Origin: Linum tenue
Lineage: Eukaryota > Streptophyta > Magnoliopsida > Malpighiales > Linaceae
DNA length: 64,000 bases
Direction: 5' to 3'
Assembly: GCA_946122785.1 (NCBI GenBank)
Contig: CAMGYJ010000005.1
Coordinates: 40,352,002-40,416,001 of the forward strand
In this document: positions 43,896 to 54,272 of the stretch, one piece after another
How positions within the stretch are numbered: position 1 is the stretch's first letter
Layout: each line of letters begins with the position of its first letter
Translations under genes and position numbers: made by a program
The notes under the pieces: generated by a model
What the model saw: only the letters and a program-made list of their open reading frames with translations
Told to the model about the DNA's origin: nothing
The model's database searches: none

Positions 43896-44649
43896 AATTA
43901 TTTTTATATATAAGAATTGAATGCATAATCAAGTCATTTTTACTCGATCGCTTGTCTTCACCCTACAAATTTACTAACTCAACAAAAAATGGTGAAATGA
44001 ACAAATACATCAAACTCAATCTCGTCTCATGATTGTCGAGTACAATCATGCCAAATTAGCAAGACATTTGAGGTTTAGCGATTAATCGGACTAAAAATAC
44101 TTTAAACAAACTGGTTACTTATACTATACACAAAAAATCGTCGTTTCATGATAGTTCTAAAAGTTTGTTAAATTAATAATTCTGCATTCCTTTCACATAT
44201 TTAATATTGTAATTTGATATATAATATTTTAATCAATGATATTTGAATTGCGATTTAAGATTATTCTCCACTTATAAGATAGAAAAAAATTAAATTAATT
44301 ATTAAAATCAAAATACAACAATTAAAAATAAAAAACAATGAGTACTCTCTCATAAAAATCAGTGTTTCGTGGCAATTATTTGCCAAGCAATTGAAATTGA
44401 GAAAACCTACAGAATTGTAAACGTCACTAATGGAAACACAGGCATACCAGTTTCTTATTGTTTTTCTTTGGAAATTATTCCCCCTCTTCCAATTTCCCGG
44501 TCACCAATTGCCAATTGGATGTGGAATGGAAAGCATATAAGAAGGCCTCACTTCGGGCCCAAGTTGGTGGACAGGATAGGCTGGGAGCTTTGCCGATGGG
44601 TGACATAACAAAACGCACATCACAACTTATTTGGGGTCAAAAGTCGGAA
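43896..44649. other. Intergenic DNA left of the complete gypsy element
   Basis: AT-rich. A short ORF near 44369-44608 has no family features. I see nothing else. Confidence 0.5.
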
Positions 44650-45415
44650 AAGTCGGATAATTGTCGAAAACATATTGATTTTGCGTGCTTAATGTGATTA
44701 TTTCATGATATGTTTGAGACCTATAATACTTGTTTGAGGTCCAACTAAGCCTGGAATGGTTATAAAACCATTACCATCAAGTGCCAAATGTTTTATATAT
44801 TTCAGATAAATGAAACGAGAAATTTGCATTGGTGGATAGAATAATTCAAGTGGACTGGATGTACATTGAACCGAAACTTACTGAGGAGTTGAACCGAGAC
44901 TGGACTTTTGTGGGCCGGAAATTCTTTTGGGCCTGGACGGATTGGCTTGGGACGGAACTAATCTTGGAAAGGGATTTGATTTTTTTGGAAGGGCTGGGAC
45001 TTGGAATTGCAGAGGGAATTTACTTGAAGGGGGAATTACTTGAAAAAAGCTGCTGGTGACTATTCTCTTGTGGAGGAGGAATAATTGGACGTAATTAGAA
45101 GGGGAGGCAATTATGGGACGAGATACGGTGACAACCCCTAAGGGGGTTGTCAGATTCATAACCTACTTTATAGCCCTTGGATACGCTCTCTCTTTTGTCT
45201 CTTTTTTTTTTAAATTAACGGTTAAGATTAAAGGAATGATATTTTTGGAAGGATAAAAATTTACCACACCCAATCATTCACTCTACCATATAAAAAGAAA
45301 AAAACCCTAACTCCTCCATCCTCCCTCTCTCCCGTAGACATCACCATCTCTCCTCCCCTCTCTCCGCCGCCACAGCCCTCCCACCACCGCCGCCAAATTC
45401 AGAACCAATCACCCA

Positions 45416-45751
45416 ATGGCGATGATGAATTCACGAGCTGAAGATCAACCTCACTCCCAGTCAACCGTCATGGATGAGATCTCATCCCCATCATAGCAAC
45501 AACTGCAGCAGCTTCCCATAAGCACCACCACAAAGACGATCAAGGAGAAGCAGCTGACTCTGATCCCTCTCATCTTCCTCATCTACTTCGAAGTCGCCGG
45601 CAAGGAACCGGCCGTACAAGCCGCCGGACCTCTCTATGCCATCCTCGGCTTCCTCATCTTCCCTTTCATCTGGAGCATCCCGGAGGCTCTCATCACCGCC
45701 GAGCTCTCCACTACTTACCCTGGCAACGGCCGGTTCGTCATCAACAGCGGG
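45416..45751 (+). pseudogene. Captured fragment of a PUT/LAT-family polyamine transporter
   Basis: One frame from ATG 45416 runs 112 codons with a single stop (TAG at codon 27). After the stop it reads [48 protein letters not shown] and [10 protein letters not shown]. This is the N-terminal transmembrane region of plant polyamine uptake transporters, whose hallmark is [16 protein letters not shown]. About four residues after EVAG are missing and the invariant Gly before FV is Arg. The upstream leader (pyrimidine-rich, CCGCCGCC) seems captured too. Similarity ends at 45751, inside the MULE. Confidence 0.8.
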
Positions 45752-45820
45752 TTTTTTTCCAGATCTGATAGTCTATCATCTGGTACCACTATCATCTATT
45801 TTTTTGTGTTATTCTCTACT

Positions 45821-46010
45821 GGTAGCGCTACCAATGCTAGTGGTAGCGCTACCAGTGCTACTAGCGTTGTGTTATTCTCTACAAGTAGCGTTGTACTGGT
45901 AGCGTACCACTAGTACTGGTACCGCTAGTACTGGTACATTTTTTAACGTACTGGTAGCGTACCACTAGCACTGATATATTAATTACCAGTAGACTAATAG
46001 ATTGGTACAC
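45821..46010. repeat. GGTAGCGCTACC palindromic tract inside the Pack-MULE
   Basis: GGTAGCGCTACC (45821-45832, 45842-45853) and variants (ACTGGTAGCGTACCACTAG, GGTACCGCTAGTACTGGTAC) are densely repeated. The tract is self-complementary and resembles no gene. Confidence 0.7.
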
Positions 46011-46522
46011 TTTTTAACGCATTGGTACATTTTTTCAGGTTGTCGGAGGGAGTCTACCGGAGAGAATTCGCCGGAGAAAAAATTTGTCGGTCGATGCGGA
46101 GTGGCTGCTGGAGAAAAGGAAGAGAGAGAGATAGATAGAGATATTAATGTATAGGATTTAAATTTCAGAAAAAATTGTATTTAATATGGGTTTTTAATTC
46201 CCAATATAATTAATACAAAAGAGGTAATTAATATATTCCTTTTTTTCATACCCAAAATACCCTTGGTTGTGAATCTGACAACCCCCTAGGGGTTATCACC
46301 GTATCCCGTCCCGACAATTATTGGGTGGCTATTATTAGTTGGACAGAGAATTGGAGAGAGGGACGGAAGTCTTGGGAGAAGAATTGAAGCTGGGGGCGAA
46401 CAAAATAAAAAAAGGACCGAGAGCTTGGACACGGAATTTGGAGCTAATTAATCAGCAGGCGGACAAAACTCTTTTTTTTTTTTTTTTTTAACATAGACAG
46501 AAACAGAACACAGTCCACATAG

Positions 46523-47422
46523 TCAGAGAACAGAATACAACGCCGTGCGGAAGTCGACTAATCGCCGAACTTCCGATGAAAGGGCTTGCTTTGCCACAAA
46601 ATGGGCGGCCCTGTTGACGCTGCGGCTAGCATACGAGCAAGAGCAGAATGAGAACTCTGCCGCCAGCCGGTGCACGTCCTCCAAAAGAGCTCCCCCCAAT
46701 GCATGGGCCCGGTCCCCGGAGAGAACTCGACGAATGACCAGCAGTGCATCCCCAACAAAGTTGACAGAGAGGAAACCCCGAGTTAGACACCAATTCATAG
46801 CATCCCGAAGTGCCAGAAGTTCAGCAATAAAAGGTTCATGAATTCCATCATAGAGCTTACCGACGGCAAAGACGAGTGATCCCATGGGATCGAAGCCGAC
46901 GAACCCAATGCTGCAGCCCCGATCCCGTTTGATGGCCCCATCAAAGCGCACTACATGGGCAGAGGAGGACGCACCACCATCACCAGGGACCCTCGGTGTC
47001 AAAGTTCCAGAGGCCTGCGGCGTCGGCCCTCTGCCTGTTTGGCCAGCTGCCCCGCTAGTCGCCGCCGTGTTCGTGCCTGGGGAAGCAACAGCTGCGCGCC
47101 ACTCATCCACTTGAAAGCGGAACTGTCGATGCAAGGCAGTAGCTAGATACTGTACCCCACCATGAACAGCCCAGCACCTTCCTTTCCAGATCCGCCAACA
47201 CAGGAAAACCACATCCGAAATCTGAATTTTGGACAGGTGAGAAGAGAAGAGTAATGACTTCCAAGCATCTTCCATTTGTAGCCCTTCTAGTCTGTTCCTG
47301 ATATCCTCAAACCCCGCCAGACCCCACAGCGGACGAGCTACCCTGCATTGGAACAGAAAATGAGTAAAAGTCTCCGGACCTGCCGAGCAAACCGGGCAAG
47401 TGTCATCTTCCACTAAAGTTTT
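46523..47422 (-). pseudogene. LINE ORF2 C-terminus: zinc finger and RNase H
   Basis: In frame with the larger ORF2 portion upstream and separated from it only by a TAG at 47423-47425. It begins with a reverse-transcriptase-associated zinc finger (CPVCSAGPETFTHFLFQC), then a linker, then RNase H (VVRFDGAIKRDRGCSIGFVGFD, LLALRDAMNWC, FVGDALLVI, NRAAHFVAKQAL). RNase H removes the RNA strand after target-primed reverse transcription. Confidence 0.88.
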
Positions 47423-50400
47423 CTAAAGGAGGATTGTTTGAAGAGCCAGGAACCGTCGGACAAGCCTCCAAAAGAAAAACTTGAGTTTCGGAGGTAGTGG
47501 AAGGTTCCACAGCACCTTCCAGAACCTGCAGTCAAACGGAAGTGCATCAGGAGGATGACGGTCATTCAATTCATTAGTGAGAAGATGGTAACCTGTTTTA
47601 ACCGTGTACTCCCCTGAAGGCGAGTAATGCCAAATCAGCCGGTCGACTGTCGAATGGAGGGATAACGGAATACTCAAAATGGCTTGCACCGACTCTTCAG
47701 TGAATAAGGTACTAAGAAGACCACGGTTCCAGACTCTCGATTCACCACAAATCAGCTCCGCTACCTTGCGTGGGACTTCACGGACCCCCGGCAATGTACA
47801 CGGCGCCGAAGGCGGGGAGGTGGGCAGCCAACGATCCTCCAACGTGCGAACCTGCTGCCCCGAACCAATCTGCCACCGCAGCCCACGTTTCAGTAGGTTG
47901 CGACCCTCTAAGACTCCTTGCCATGCCCACGAAGCCCGATAACCAACCTCCGCGTCTAGGAAGTGACAATTAGGATGATACCGCGCTTTATAAATCCGAG
48001 CTAGACTGCCTTCCGGAGTAGTCAAGATACGCCAAGCCTGCTTAGCAAGAAGAGCAACATTAAAGCGGTCAAAGTCCCGGAAACCCAACCCTCCCTCAAA
48101 CTTACTCTGACAGACTGCCTGCCAAGACGCCCATCGAATGCCATTCTCCCTATCCTGTCCTGACCACCAGAATTTAGATAGGAGGCTGTTGCAACGCCTA
48201 CAGGTCGCAGAAGGAAGTCGAAATGCAGACATTGCATACACCGGCCCTGCTGCCCCCACCGCTTTAATCACAACTTCTTTCCCGGCCAGCGACAATGATT
48301 TGGTCTTCCAATTCCTAATCCGAGCAGCCAAGGCCTCCTCCACGAACTGAAATGTTAAGGTCTTTGATCGGTGTACCTGCGAGGGAAGCCCAAAATATTT
48401 GTCTCCAGCCCCCATCTGACCCACGCCCAGGAATGTGTTGAGGGCCGCCATCTCCTCCGCTGATACATTGGCACTTACACACATCGAGGACTTGTGGAGG
48501 TTGACTTTTTGACCACTAACAGCCTCGTACTCATGGAAAACATGCAACAGGTTAGCACATTCAGGTAAAGAAGCCCGAATGAAAAGATAAGTATCATCAG
48601 CAAACATGAGATGGGAAGTAATAGGCGCACGCCTATGGACCCGAAGCCCATGAAGCGAATTGGCTGAAATTTCAGAAAGCAGTTTGGCCGTAAAGGCTTC
48701 AGTGTATAATGCAAACAGTAACAGGGAGAGGGGGTCACCTTGCCGGATTCCGCGTTCAGGTTGGAAGTATCCATACTCCACTCCGTTCATCAGCACAGAA
48801 AATCGGACAGTGGAAATGCAGGATCGAATCCACCGCGTCCAAGTCGGCGAGAACCCCATGCCTGTCAATACCTGGAGGAGGAAAGCCCACTCGACCCGGT
48901 CATATGCCTTCTCCATATCCAGTTTCAGCGCCATCCACTTTTCTTTTCCCTGCACTTTGGTTTTTAAGAACTGCATGATTTCTTGAGCAATCAGAATGTT
49001 ATCAGATATGGATCGACCCTTAATAAACCCATTCTGACAGGAACTTATAAGATCAGGAAGAATTAAGCTCAATCTAGAAGCTAGAATTTTTGAAATAATC
49101 TTATATAGAACCTGGCAAAGACTGATGGGCCGCATTTGCCGCATCGAGTCGGCATGAGCTACCTTGGGTATAAGAGCAATCCAAGTATGGTTAATGCTCT
49201 GCAGAAGCCGCCCAGTACTGAAAAAGGAGATGACCGCAGCGCAGACGTCCTTCTCCACTTCAGGCCAGAATCTTTGATAAAATGCCCCTGTGAACCCGTC
49301 GGATCCCGGGGCTTGCGACTTGCCAATGGCGAATACTGCTCGTCGGATTTCGTCGGGCAAGACCGGAGCGATGAGGGCAGCATTAGCTTCGGGGGAGACC
49401 CGCCGCGGGAAATGGAGAGAGTCAACAAACTCGGTCGGATCAGCCCCCGTGGAGGTGAAAAGAATCTTGTAGAATGCCACCGCGATGCCGCCTTTCTCGT
49501 CTTCAAGGGAGTGTGGAACGCCATTTTCATCTTTCAAAATGGGAATGGAGTTGAACCGTCGTCGTTGAATCAAGGATAGATGGAAACACCGGGAATTAGA
49601 ATCGCCTGTCTTAAGCCAGCCCACCCTGGACTTTTGTTTCCAGAATACCTCTTCTTGCCTGTATGCTTCCCCCAGTTGAACCTCTAGTCCCTTGATACAT
49701 TCCCAGTCCACATTCAGCCCTTCTTTTTCACTCTCTATTTGGGCTTTAAGCTCTAGGATCCTCCTGCCCGAGTTGGATGTGCCGCGCCTAGCCCACTCAA
49801 CCAGTCCATGACGGAGAGTCTTGAGCATAGACTGCAATCTGAACTGCATAGTACCATGAGCTACTTGTCCCCATGTCGATTGAAGGATCCCAGGAACTTC
49901 TGGATTAGTATTCCAGCGCATGTCGTATTTGAAGTGCCGCCGCGAAGGGCCCGTCGAGTTGGCGAAAGATACCAGCATGATTCGGTGGTCTGAACCGATG
50001 TCCGACAGCGACCGTACCTGCAATTCAGGCCATAAAGATAAAACTTGGGGATTAGCAAGGCATCTATCCAACCGTTCCAAAATATGGCGATCTCCGGACT
50101 GCCTGTTGGACCAAGTGAAGAGAGGTCCAATGCACCCTAGATCAACCAAATTAGTTAAAAGAAGGAAGTCCCCCAATTGATCAAACGCTGCCGGGGGGAG
50201 AGAGCGACCCCCTTGTTTCTCCACCGAAGACAGTAAGCAGTTAAAGTCGCCCACGATGAACGTAGGTTGAACACACGACAAAACAAAAGTAGAGATTGCA
50301 TTAAGCTCCAATTGCCTACTATTTACATCACAACTAAGATGCACAAAAACGACTACAAATCTACCTAATGACGGGTGAACACATTCAACAACTAGAAAAG

Positions 50401-50656
50401 CAAAGTTGGAATCAACGACTGTACATGACACTGAATCCGACCAGCCAACAGCTAGGCCACCACCCCTGTTTGGACCAGGGAATACACGAGCATTAGAAAA
50501 CCCGAGACTACGAAGCTGCCCGAAGACGAAATCGTCGTCGCGTCGCATCTCGCTGAGGAAGGTGAGGAAAGGAAGGTGTCTCCGGATGGCATCCCGTAAG
50601 GAAGGAACTGTCAGGAGGGAGCCTAGACCCCGACAGTTCCAAGCCATGAAACTCAT
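47423..50656 (-). CDS. LINE ORF2: endonuclease and reverse transcriptase, 1077 aa before a premature stop
   Basis: An N-terminal exonuclease-endonuclease-phosphatase domain (MSFMAWNCRGLGS..., FIVGDFNCLLSSVEKQGG, SDIGSDHRIML) nicks target DNA. The reverse transcriptase follows: RRAVFAIGKSQAPGSDGFTG, RPISLCQVLYKIISKILASR, NGFIKGRSISDNILIAQE, LDMEKAYDRVEWAFL, RGIRQGDPLS, and the catalytic FADD (MFADDTYLFIRA). A stop near the end (LALQTILL*) cuts off the zinc finger and RNase H, which continue in frame. It is otherwise intact over more than 3.2 kb, suggesting fairly recent activity. The start ATG overlaps the stop of the preceding frame as ATGA. Confidence 0.9.
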   Translation of the reverse strand: MSFMAWNCRGLGSLLTVPSLRDAIRRHLPFLTFLSEMRRDDDFVFGQLRSLGFSNARVFPGPNRGGGLAVGWSDSVSCTVVDSNFAFLVVECVHPSLGRFVVVFVHLSCDVNSRQLELNAISTFVLSCVQPTFIVGDFNCLLSSVEKQGGRSLPPAAFDQLGDFLLLTNLVDLGCIGPLFTWSNRQSGDRHILERLDRCLANPQVLSLWPELQVRSLSDIGSDHRIMLVSFANSTGPSRRHFKYDMRWNTNPEVPGILQSTWGQVAHGTMQFRLQSMLKTLRHGLVEWARRGTSNSGRRILELKAQIESEKEGLNVDWECIKGLEVQLGEAYRQEEVFWKQKSRVGWLKTGDSNSRCFHLSLIQRRRFNSIPILKDENGVPHSLEDEKGGIAVAFYKILFTSTGADPTEFVDSLHFPRRVSPEANAALIAPVLPDEIRRAVFAIGKSQAPGSDGFTGAFYQRFWPEVEKDVCAAVISFFSTGRLLQSINHTWIALIPKVAHADSMRQMRPISLCQVLYKIISKILASRLSLILPDLISSCQNGFIKGRSISDNILIAQEIMQFLKTKVQGKEKWMALKLDMEKAYDRVEWAFLLQVLTGMGFSPTWTRWIRSCISTVRFSVLMNGVEYGYFQPERGIRQGDPLSLLLFALYTEAFTAKLLSEISANSLHGLRVHRRAPITSHLMFADDTYLFIRASLPECANLLHVFHEYEAVSGQKVNLHKSSMCVSANVSAEEMAALNTFLGVGQMGAGDKYFGLPSQVHRSKTLTFQFVEEALAARIRNWKTKSLSLAGKEVVIKAVGAAGPVYAMSAFRLPSATCRRCNSLLSKFWWSGQDRENGIRWASWQAVCQSKFEGGLGFRDFDRFNVALLAKQAWRILTTPEGSLARIYKARYHPNCHFLDAEVGYRASWAWQGVLEGRNLLKRGLRWQIGSGQQVRTLEDRWLPTSPPSAPCTLPGVREVPRKVAELICGESRVWNRGLLSTLFTEESVQAILSIPLSLHSTVDRLIWHYSPSGEYTVKTGYHLLTNELNDRHPPDALPFDCRFWKVLWNLPLPPKLKFFFWRLVRRFLALQTILL

Positions 50657-51135
50657 CTGGCCCCTTGGGACCGATTGGGGTCGGTTGCCTCCACCCTTGT
50701 ATCAGCCTCTTGTGAATCCTGTAAAGAAATCTGGCCGACTCGAGCGCGCTTAGCCAATGGTTCTGATTGCCCGAGACTGTTGCTTGCACTGGACGAGCCA
50801 CCACCTGAATGAGCGTGACAATCCTGCTGATCGCCCTGTCCGGGGTCAGACCCGTGAGGAGCATCAATGATCAGGGACAGTTGCTGCAATCTGGCATTCA
50901 CAACCAAAGCCCCCGACCTCTGCGAGGAGAAACCCCAGATGGCCTCTCCCTGCTGAGTGTTCCCGGAAGCCCTATTCCAGGTGAACTTCCGTTTTCTAGC
51001 CAACGTGTGTTCATTGACCCTCGGCCCCTGACTTGGCTGACGGTATGCTGTCCATACCGAGGAGGAAGATCCCCAAGCTCTGCCTTCTTTGGGCAACGAT
51101 GACCAGCATGCCCAATTATCCCACACAGGTAACAA
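50653..51135 (-). pseudogene. LINE ORF1 C-terminal tail in a shifted frame
   Basis: The frame ending in ...KRARVGQISLQDSQEADTRVEATDPNRSQGAR closes at a TGA overlapping the ORF2 ATG by ATGA (50656-50653). It is Ser/Gln/Gly-rich, as are ORF1 tails. The zinc-knuckle frame (51704-50898) stops earlier in another frame, so a frameshift between about 51000 and 50900 probably separates the two parts of one ORF1. Confidence 0.5.
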
Positions 51136-51704
51136 AATTGAGGCAACCGCTCAAATTTAACCTCCGCCGTGAACACACCCTTGTCAGCCTCTTCATGTTC
51201 TGCAGGAATCTCGAGAGGCAAAGGCTCCGAGGTATCCACATGGACTCTGACCCGAACATACAGGCCGCCGGAGCCCTCCGCCTGATGAATTGTCGCCGGA
51301 TCCGCAGCCCCTAAAGAAGCTCCCAACAGCGACCCCAGTCGCTCTGTGCAGCAAGTATATGGAATGTTCCACAGCTGGAGCGTGAGTGGCACCTTGGTGA
51401 GGGAATCCGCCAACGCAGCCGAAGGAGTCTCCCATGGCACCAGATGGAGCAGGCACTTTGGAAGGAACGATGGGGATCGCTTCAGTACCTTGTTGTAGTC
51501 CTTAGATGAGGAGAAAACGGCTTGGACCAAACCCCAGTCGAGGGGAACGACGGAGACACCATCAGAGCATTGCCACACCCGCATCAGATCCGCTTTCAAG
51601 GCGTGAAGGGCTGGCCGGGTTCCACAGACTCTCCCTACTAGAGAGAGTTCACCGCGGGCTGCTCCGACCTGGATATCCGCAGCAGAGAATTTCACAACCG
51701 CCAT
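50898..51704 (-). CDS. LINE ORF1: DUF4283 RNA-binding-like protein with CCHC knuckle
   Basis: The frame is open from 51929. I prefer the ATG at 51704 (MAVVKFSAADIQVGAARG...), where similarity to other plant LINE ORF1 proteins begins (LVGRVCGTRPALHALKADLMRVW). The DUF4283 domain is followed by LTLQLWNIPYTCCTERLGSLLG, VRVRVHVDTSEPL, and a zinc knuckle CYLCGIIGHAGHRC at about residues 195-208. Such proteins bind LINE RNA and form the transposition particle. The last residues (RPSGVSPRRGRGLWL) look like a shifted frame. Confidence 0.85.
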   Translation of the reverse strand: MAVVKFSAADIQVGAARGELSLVGRVCGTRPALHALKADLMRVWQCSDGVSVVPLDWGLVQAVFSSSKDYNKVLKRSPSFLPKCLLHLVPWETPSAALADSLTKVPLTLQLWNIPYTCCTERLGSLLGASLGAADPATIHQAEGSGGLYVRVRVHVDTSEPLPLEIPAEHEEADKGVFTAEVKFERLPQFCYLCGIIGHAGHRCPKKAELGDLPPRYGQHTVSQVRGRGSMNTRWLENGSSPGIGLPGTLSRERPSGVSPRRGRGLWL

Positions 51705-52942
51705 CGAATCGGAAATTGGAAATGGTTTAAAGTTAGGGATTTGCAGGAGAACCAGCAATTGAGATCGATGAGAGGAAGGGGGTCCTGATGCCCCCCTCGC
51801 CCCTATGCTATATAGAGCCTCCATGAGGGAGATGGCCGTTTCCGGCGCCGCACGACGGCGGAAATCCGGACGGCAAAGCGCACGATGCGCAGTAACTGCT
51901 CCACAACCAAAGAGAGAGGGGAGAGCCAAAATGTTAACTTAATCCAAGCTTATCTTTCTGTTATATGTCTGATCGGCGGACAAAACTCTTTGGAAGAAAA
52001 GAAAAGGGAAAATCAAAGGCGGCACTTTATTTCTTTGGGGCAGAGAAAATTCTTTGCAAAGAGAAAGCGAAGGCAGCGCACGGAGCACACAGCAAAGGCG
52101 ACCAGGCGATTCTCAATCGGCGATTGAGATTTTCAGGCTGTTTGAGCTGAGTTCAACGAGAGCGATTAGTTGGTTGGATTTTCTGAACCAAATTAGTTGT
52201 TATTGTTGATTTAGAACATGATGAACAAAACCCTATCGATTTATCTTAATTTTGTCATGAACTAAACCCCGATTTCTAGGGGAAACACCATAGGATGTAG
52301 CTATTTCTTGATTTGATGGATTGATTTATGATTCTTTTCTTCCAATATCTATTGCATGAAATTGCTTAATGCTTTGTGTTGACTGGCCACCAATACAACG
52401 ATTTGTAGTTAATTAGGTAATTAGCGACAGTGAAACCCTATTAACTGAACATATTTCATGTGACATAGTAACTTATCGAAGCGACAGTGAATTAAATAAG
52501 GTGCTATGCGGTCTTAAATAGGATATCGATCTTCAGACTATATAGTTAATTCATTGAGCTACGACAGTAGGATTTGAATTGATTGTCTAGTACGTAGTAA
52601 TTCCCGACAGGGATAGCTAGCACTTTCGTGATATCCTGGCTGTAGAGAGTTGGATTAAATTGATTGGAATATGTGAATTAATCTGGATAGGATAGGTAGT
52701 GAATCCCGGTGTTTCTCCCAGAGCTTTCTCCCATTGAATTAAACCCGACATTTTAATTTGCTTGTTTTGTTTAATAATTTTGCTAGTAGTTAATAATCTC
52801 ATTAAACATTTTCACATATAGTTTGCTCAATAAAAATTGATAGAACTTAAGGTTGTACCAGTCCCTGAGAGACGATACCCGGACTTTCCCGTTTACTACG
52901 AGATAGGAAATTGGCATATACGCTTTTGCCCTATCAAGTTTT

Positions 52943-52960
52943 TGGAGCCGTTGCCGGGGA
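52943..52960 (+). promoter_or_regulatory. Primer-binding site, tRNA-Asp
   Basis: TGGAGCCGTTGCCGGGGA matches the tRNA-Asp complement at 17 of 18 positions and starts seven bases after the LTR end. Confidence 0.92.
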
Positions 52961-53054
52961 CTGCCATACCTTATTTTTGTTGATTTTTGTGAGTGAACTA
53001 TTTTGATCTGGGTGTTAGTGTGCAGAAGAATTTTCAGGTTTATCCTCCTCGTGC

Positions 53055-54272
53055 ATGCCAAGGAGGACGACTGGCAATTTACTGCCACTAGATCCGGAGA
53101 TCGAGAGGACCTGCCGACAGAACAGGAAGCAGGTCAAGTTAGGGAAGCAGCCAACCACAACTACTAGGCCTTCCCTAACCCAGAGAGGGCAGGCTTCATC
53201 ACCTGTCGTCCCTACACCACCACCACCACCTCGTGACATTGAGCCAGACATCATGGCAGACGAGGATCGATCAATCAGGGCTCGCTTGAATCGAAGGACT
53301 GGAGCCCGAGCTTCATGTGTTGTCATTCCGGCTGGGGATGCAACCATGGAGATTACCCCAGCATTTATCAACATGATCACCAATGGATATACTTTTTCCG
53401 GAGCTAGCAATGAGGATTCTCACGAACATCTCCGCCGGTTCGCGAGCATATGTGATACGATGAAGAGCCCAACTGTGTCTGATGATGCAATTCATCTTCG
53501 GATGTTCTCATTCTCTCTGATAGGGAATGCATCACACTGGTTTCAGAACTTAACACCACATTCCATCACGACATGGGCTCAGCTTGAGAAGGTCTTTCTG
53601 GATAAATACTTCCCACCTGCCTTGGCAATGAAGAGGCAAGAAGATATTGTTACTTTAAAGCAGGCTGATGATGAGAGTCTTACTGAGGCATGGGAGCGCT
53701 ATAAGGGGCTATTGATGAGATGCCCAAGCCATGGTCTTGAAGATTGGAACATGATCATTATTTTCTTCAATGGAATCAGAAGGGAGTTTCGGGATGCCCT
53801 GAATAATGCTTCTCGAAATGGTTTCACAAGCATGGAGGCACCAGCAGCATATGATCTGGTAGAGAAGATCTGTTCAGAAGTCACTGAATGGGGTAGTGAG
53901 ACCAGTATTCGAAGGAGAAGAGGCTTGCATGAGATAGACAGAGTTGCAAGTTTAGAAGCAAAGATTGATGCTAAGCTGGATTCCAAGTTCGATGCACTCG
54001 AACGAAGGATGGCCAAGATTGCTTTGGGTAGACAAGAGGAGGTTGCTTCATGTGAACTTTGCGAGGGTCCTCGTCATAGGGATATGTGTCCGCTGGGAGC
54101 TGCTCAGTTGGAAGATGTTCAGTATATCAATAATCCGCGAAGTCAAGGTCAGGGTGGTATGTATTCAAATACATATAACCCTCAATGGAGACATCACCCC
54201 AATATGTCATGGTCAAACAATAGTCCAGCTGGTGTTCGAAACATCCCACCTCCTGGTTTTCAGCAGCAATAG
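53055..54272 (+). CDS. gypsy gag polyprotein (Athila-like)
   Basis: 405 codons starting MPRRTTGNLLPLDPEIERTC. The retrotransposon gag domain spans about residues 90-260 (HEHLRRFASICDTMK, RMFSFSLIGNASHWF, WAQLEKVFLDKYFPP, ESLTEAWERYKGLLMRCPSHG, FFNGIRREFRDALNNAS). A Cys-rich CELCEGPRHRDMC motif at about residues 333-345 resembles the single Cys motif of Athila-type gag. It assembles the particle that packages element RNA. The frame ends at a TAG at 54270-54272 after QQ, but continues open in the same frame to 54731, so the stop is a point nonsense mutation. Confidence 0.88.
   Translation: MPRRTTGNLLPLDPEIERTCRQNRKQVKLGKQPTTTTRPSLTQRGQASSPVVPTPPPPPRDIEPDIMADEDRSIRARLNRRTGARASCVVIPAGDATMEITPAFINMITNGYTFSGASNEDSHEHLRRFASICDTMKSPTVSDDAIHLRMFSFSLIGNASHWFQNLTPHSITTWAQLEKVFLDKYFPPALAMKRQEDIVTLKQADDESLTEAWERYKGLLMRCPSHGLEDWNMIIIFFNGIRREFRDALNNASRNGFTSMEAPAAYDLVEKICSEVTEWGSETSIRRRRGLHEIDRVASLEAKIDAKLDSKFDALERRMAKIALGRQEEVASCELCEGPRHRDMCPLGAAQLEDVQYINNPRSQGQGGMYSNTYNPQWRHHPNMSWSNNSPAGVRNIPPPGFQQQ

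Larger units (their letters stand above)
45115..46312. mobile_element. Pack-MULE, 1198 bp, carrying a polyamine-transporter fragment
   Basis: Termini GGGACGAGATACGGTGACAA and, inverted, GGGACGGGATACGGTGATAA extend about 45 bp. The 9-bp duplication GGCAATTAT / GACAATTAT (45106-45114, 46313-46321) has one mismatch. The interior carries a plant gene fragment at 45416-45751 and a palindromic tract around 45821-46010. No transposase. It is absent from the 3' LTR, so it inserted after the gypsy element. Confidence 0.88.
46475..51974 (-). mobile_element. Full-length L1-type LINE, 5.5 kb, TSD GGCGGACAAAACTCTTT
   Basis: Minus-strand element with ORF1 (DUF4283 and zinc knuckle), ORF2 (endonuclease, reverse transcriptase, RNase H) and a poly(A) tail seen as T at 46472-46489. 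A 17-bp duplication flanks it (46458-46474 and 51975-51991). It is inserted in the gypsy 5' LTR; the uninterrupted site is visible in the 3' LTR near 57966. Confidence 0.93.
44655..52936 (+). repeat. 5' LTR (interrupted by 45115-46312 and 46475-51974)
   Basis: It starts GGATAATTGTCG (TGATAATAGTCG in the 3' LTR) and ends CCCTATCA. Its three pieces are 44655-45114, 46313-46474 and 51975-52936. Differences from the 3' LTR are scattered single bases; I counted about seven in the first 400 bp. Confidence 0.92.
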
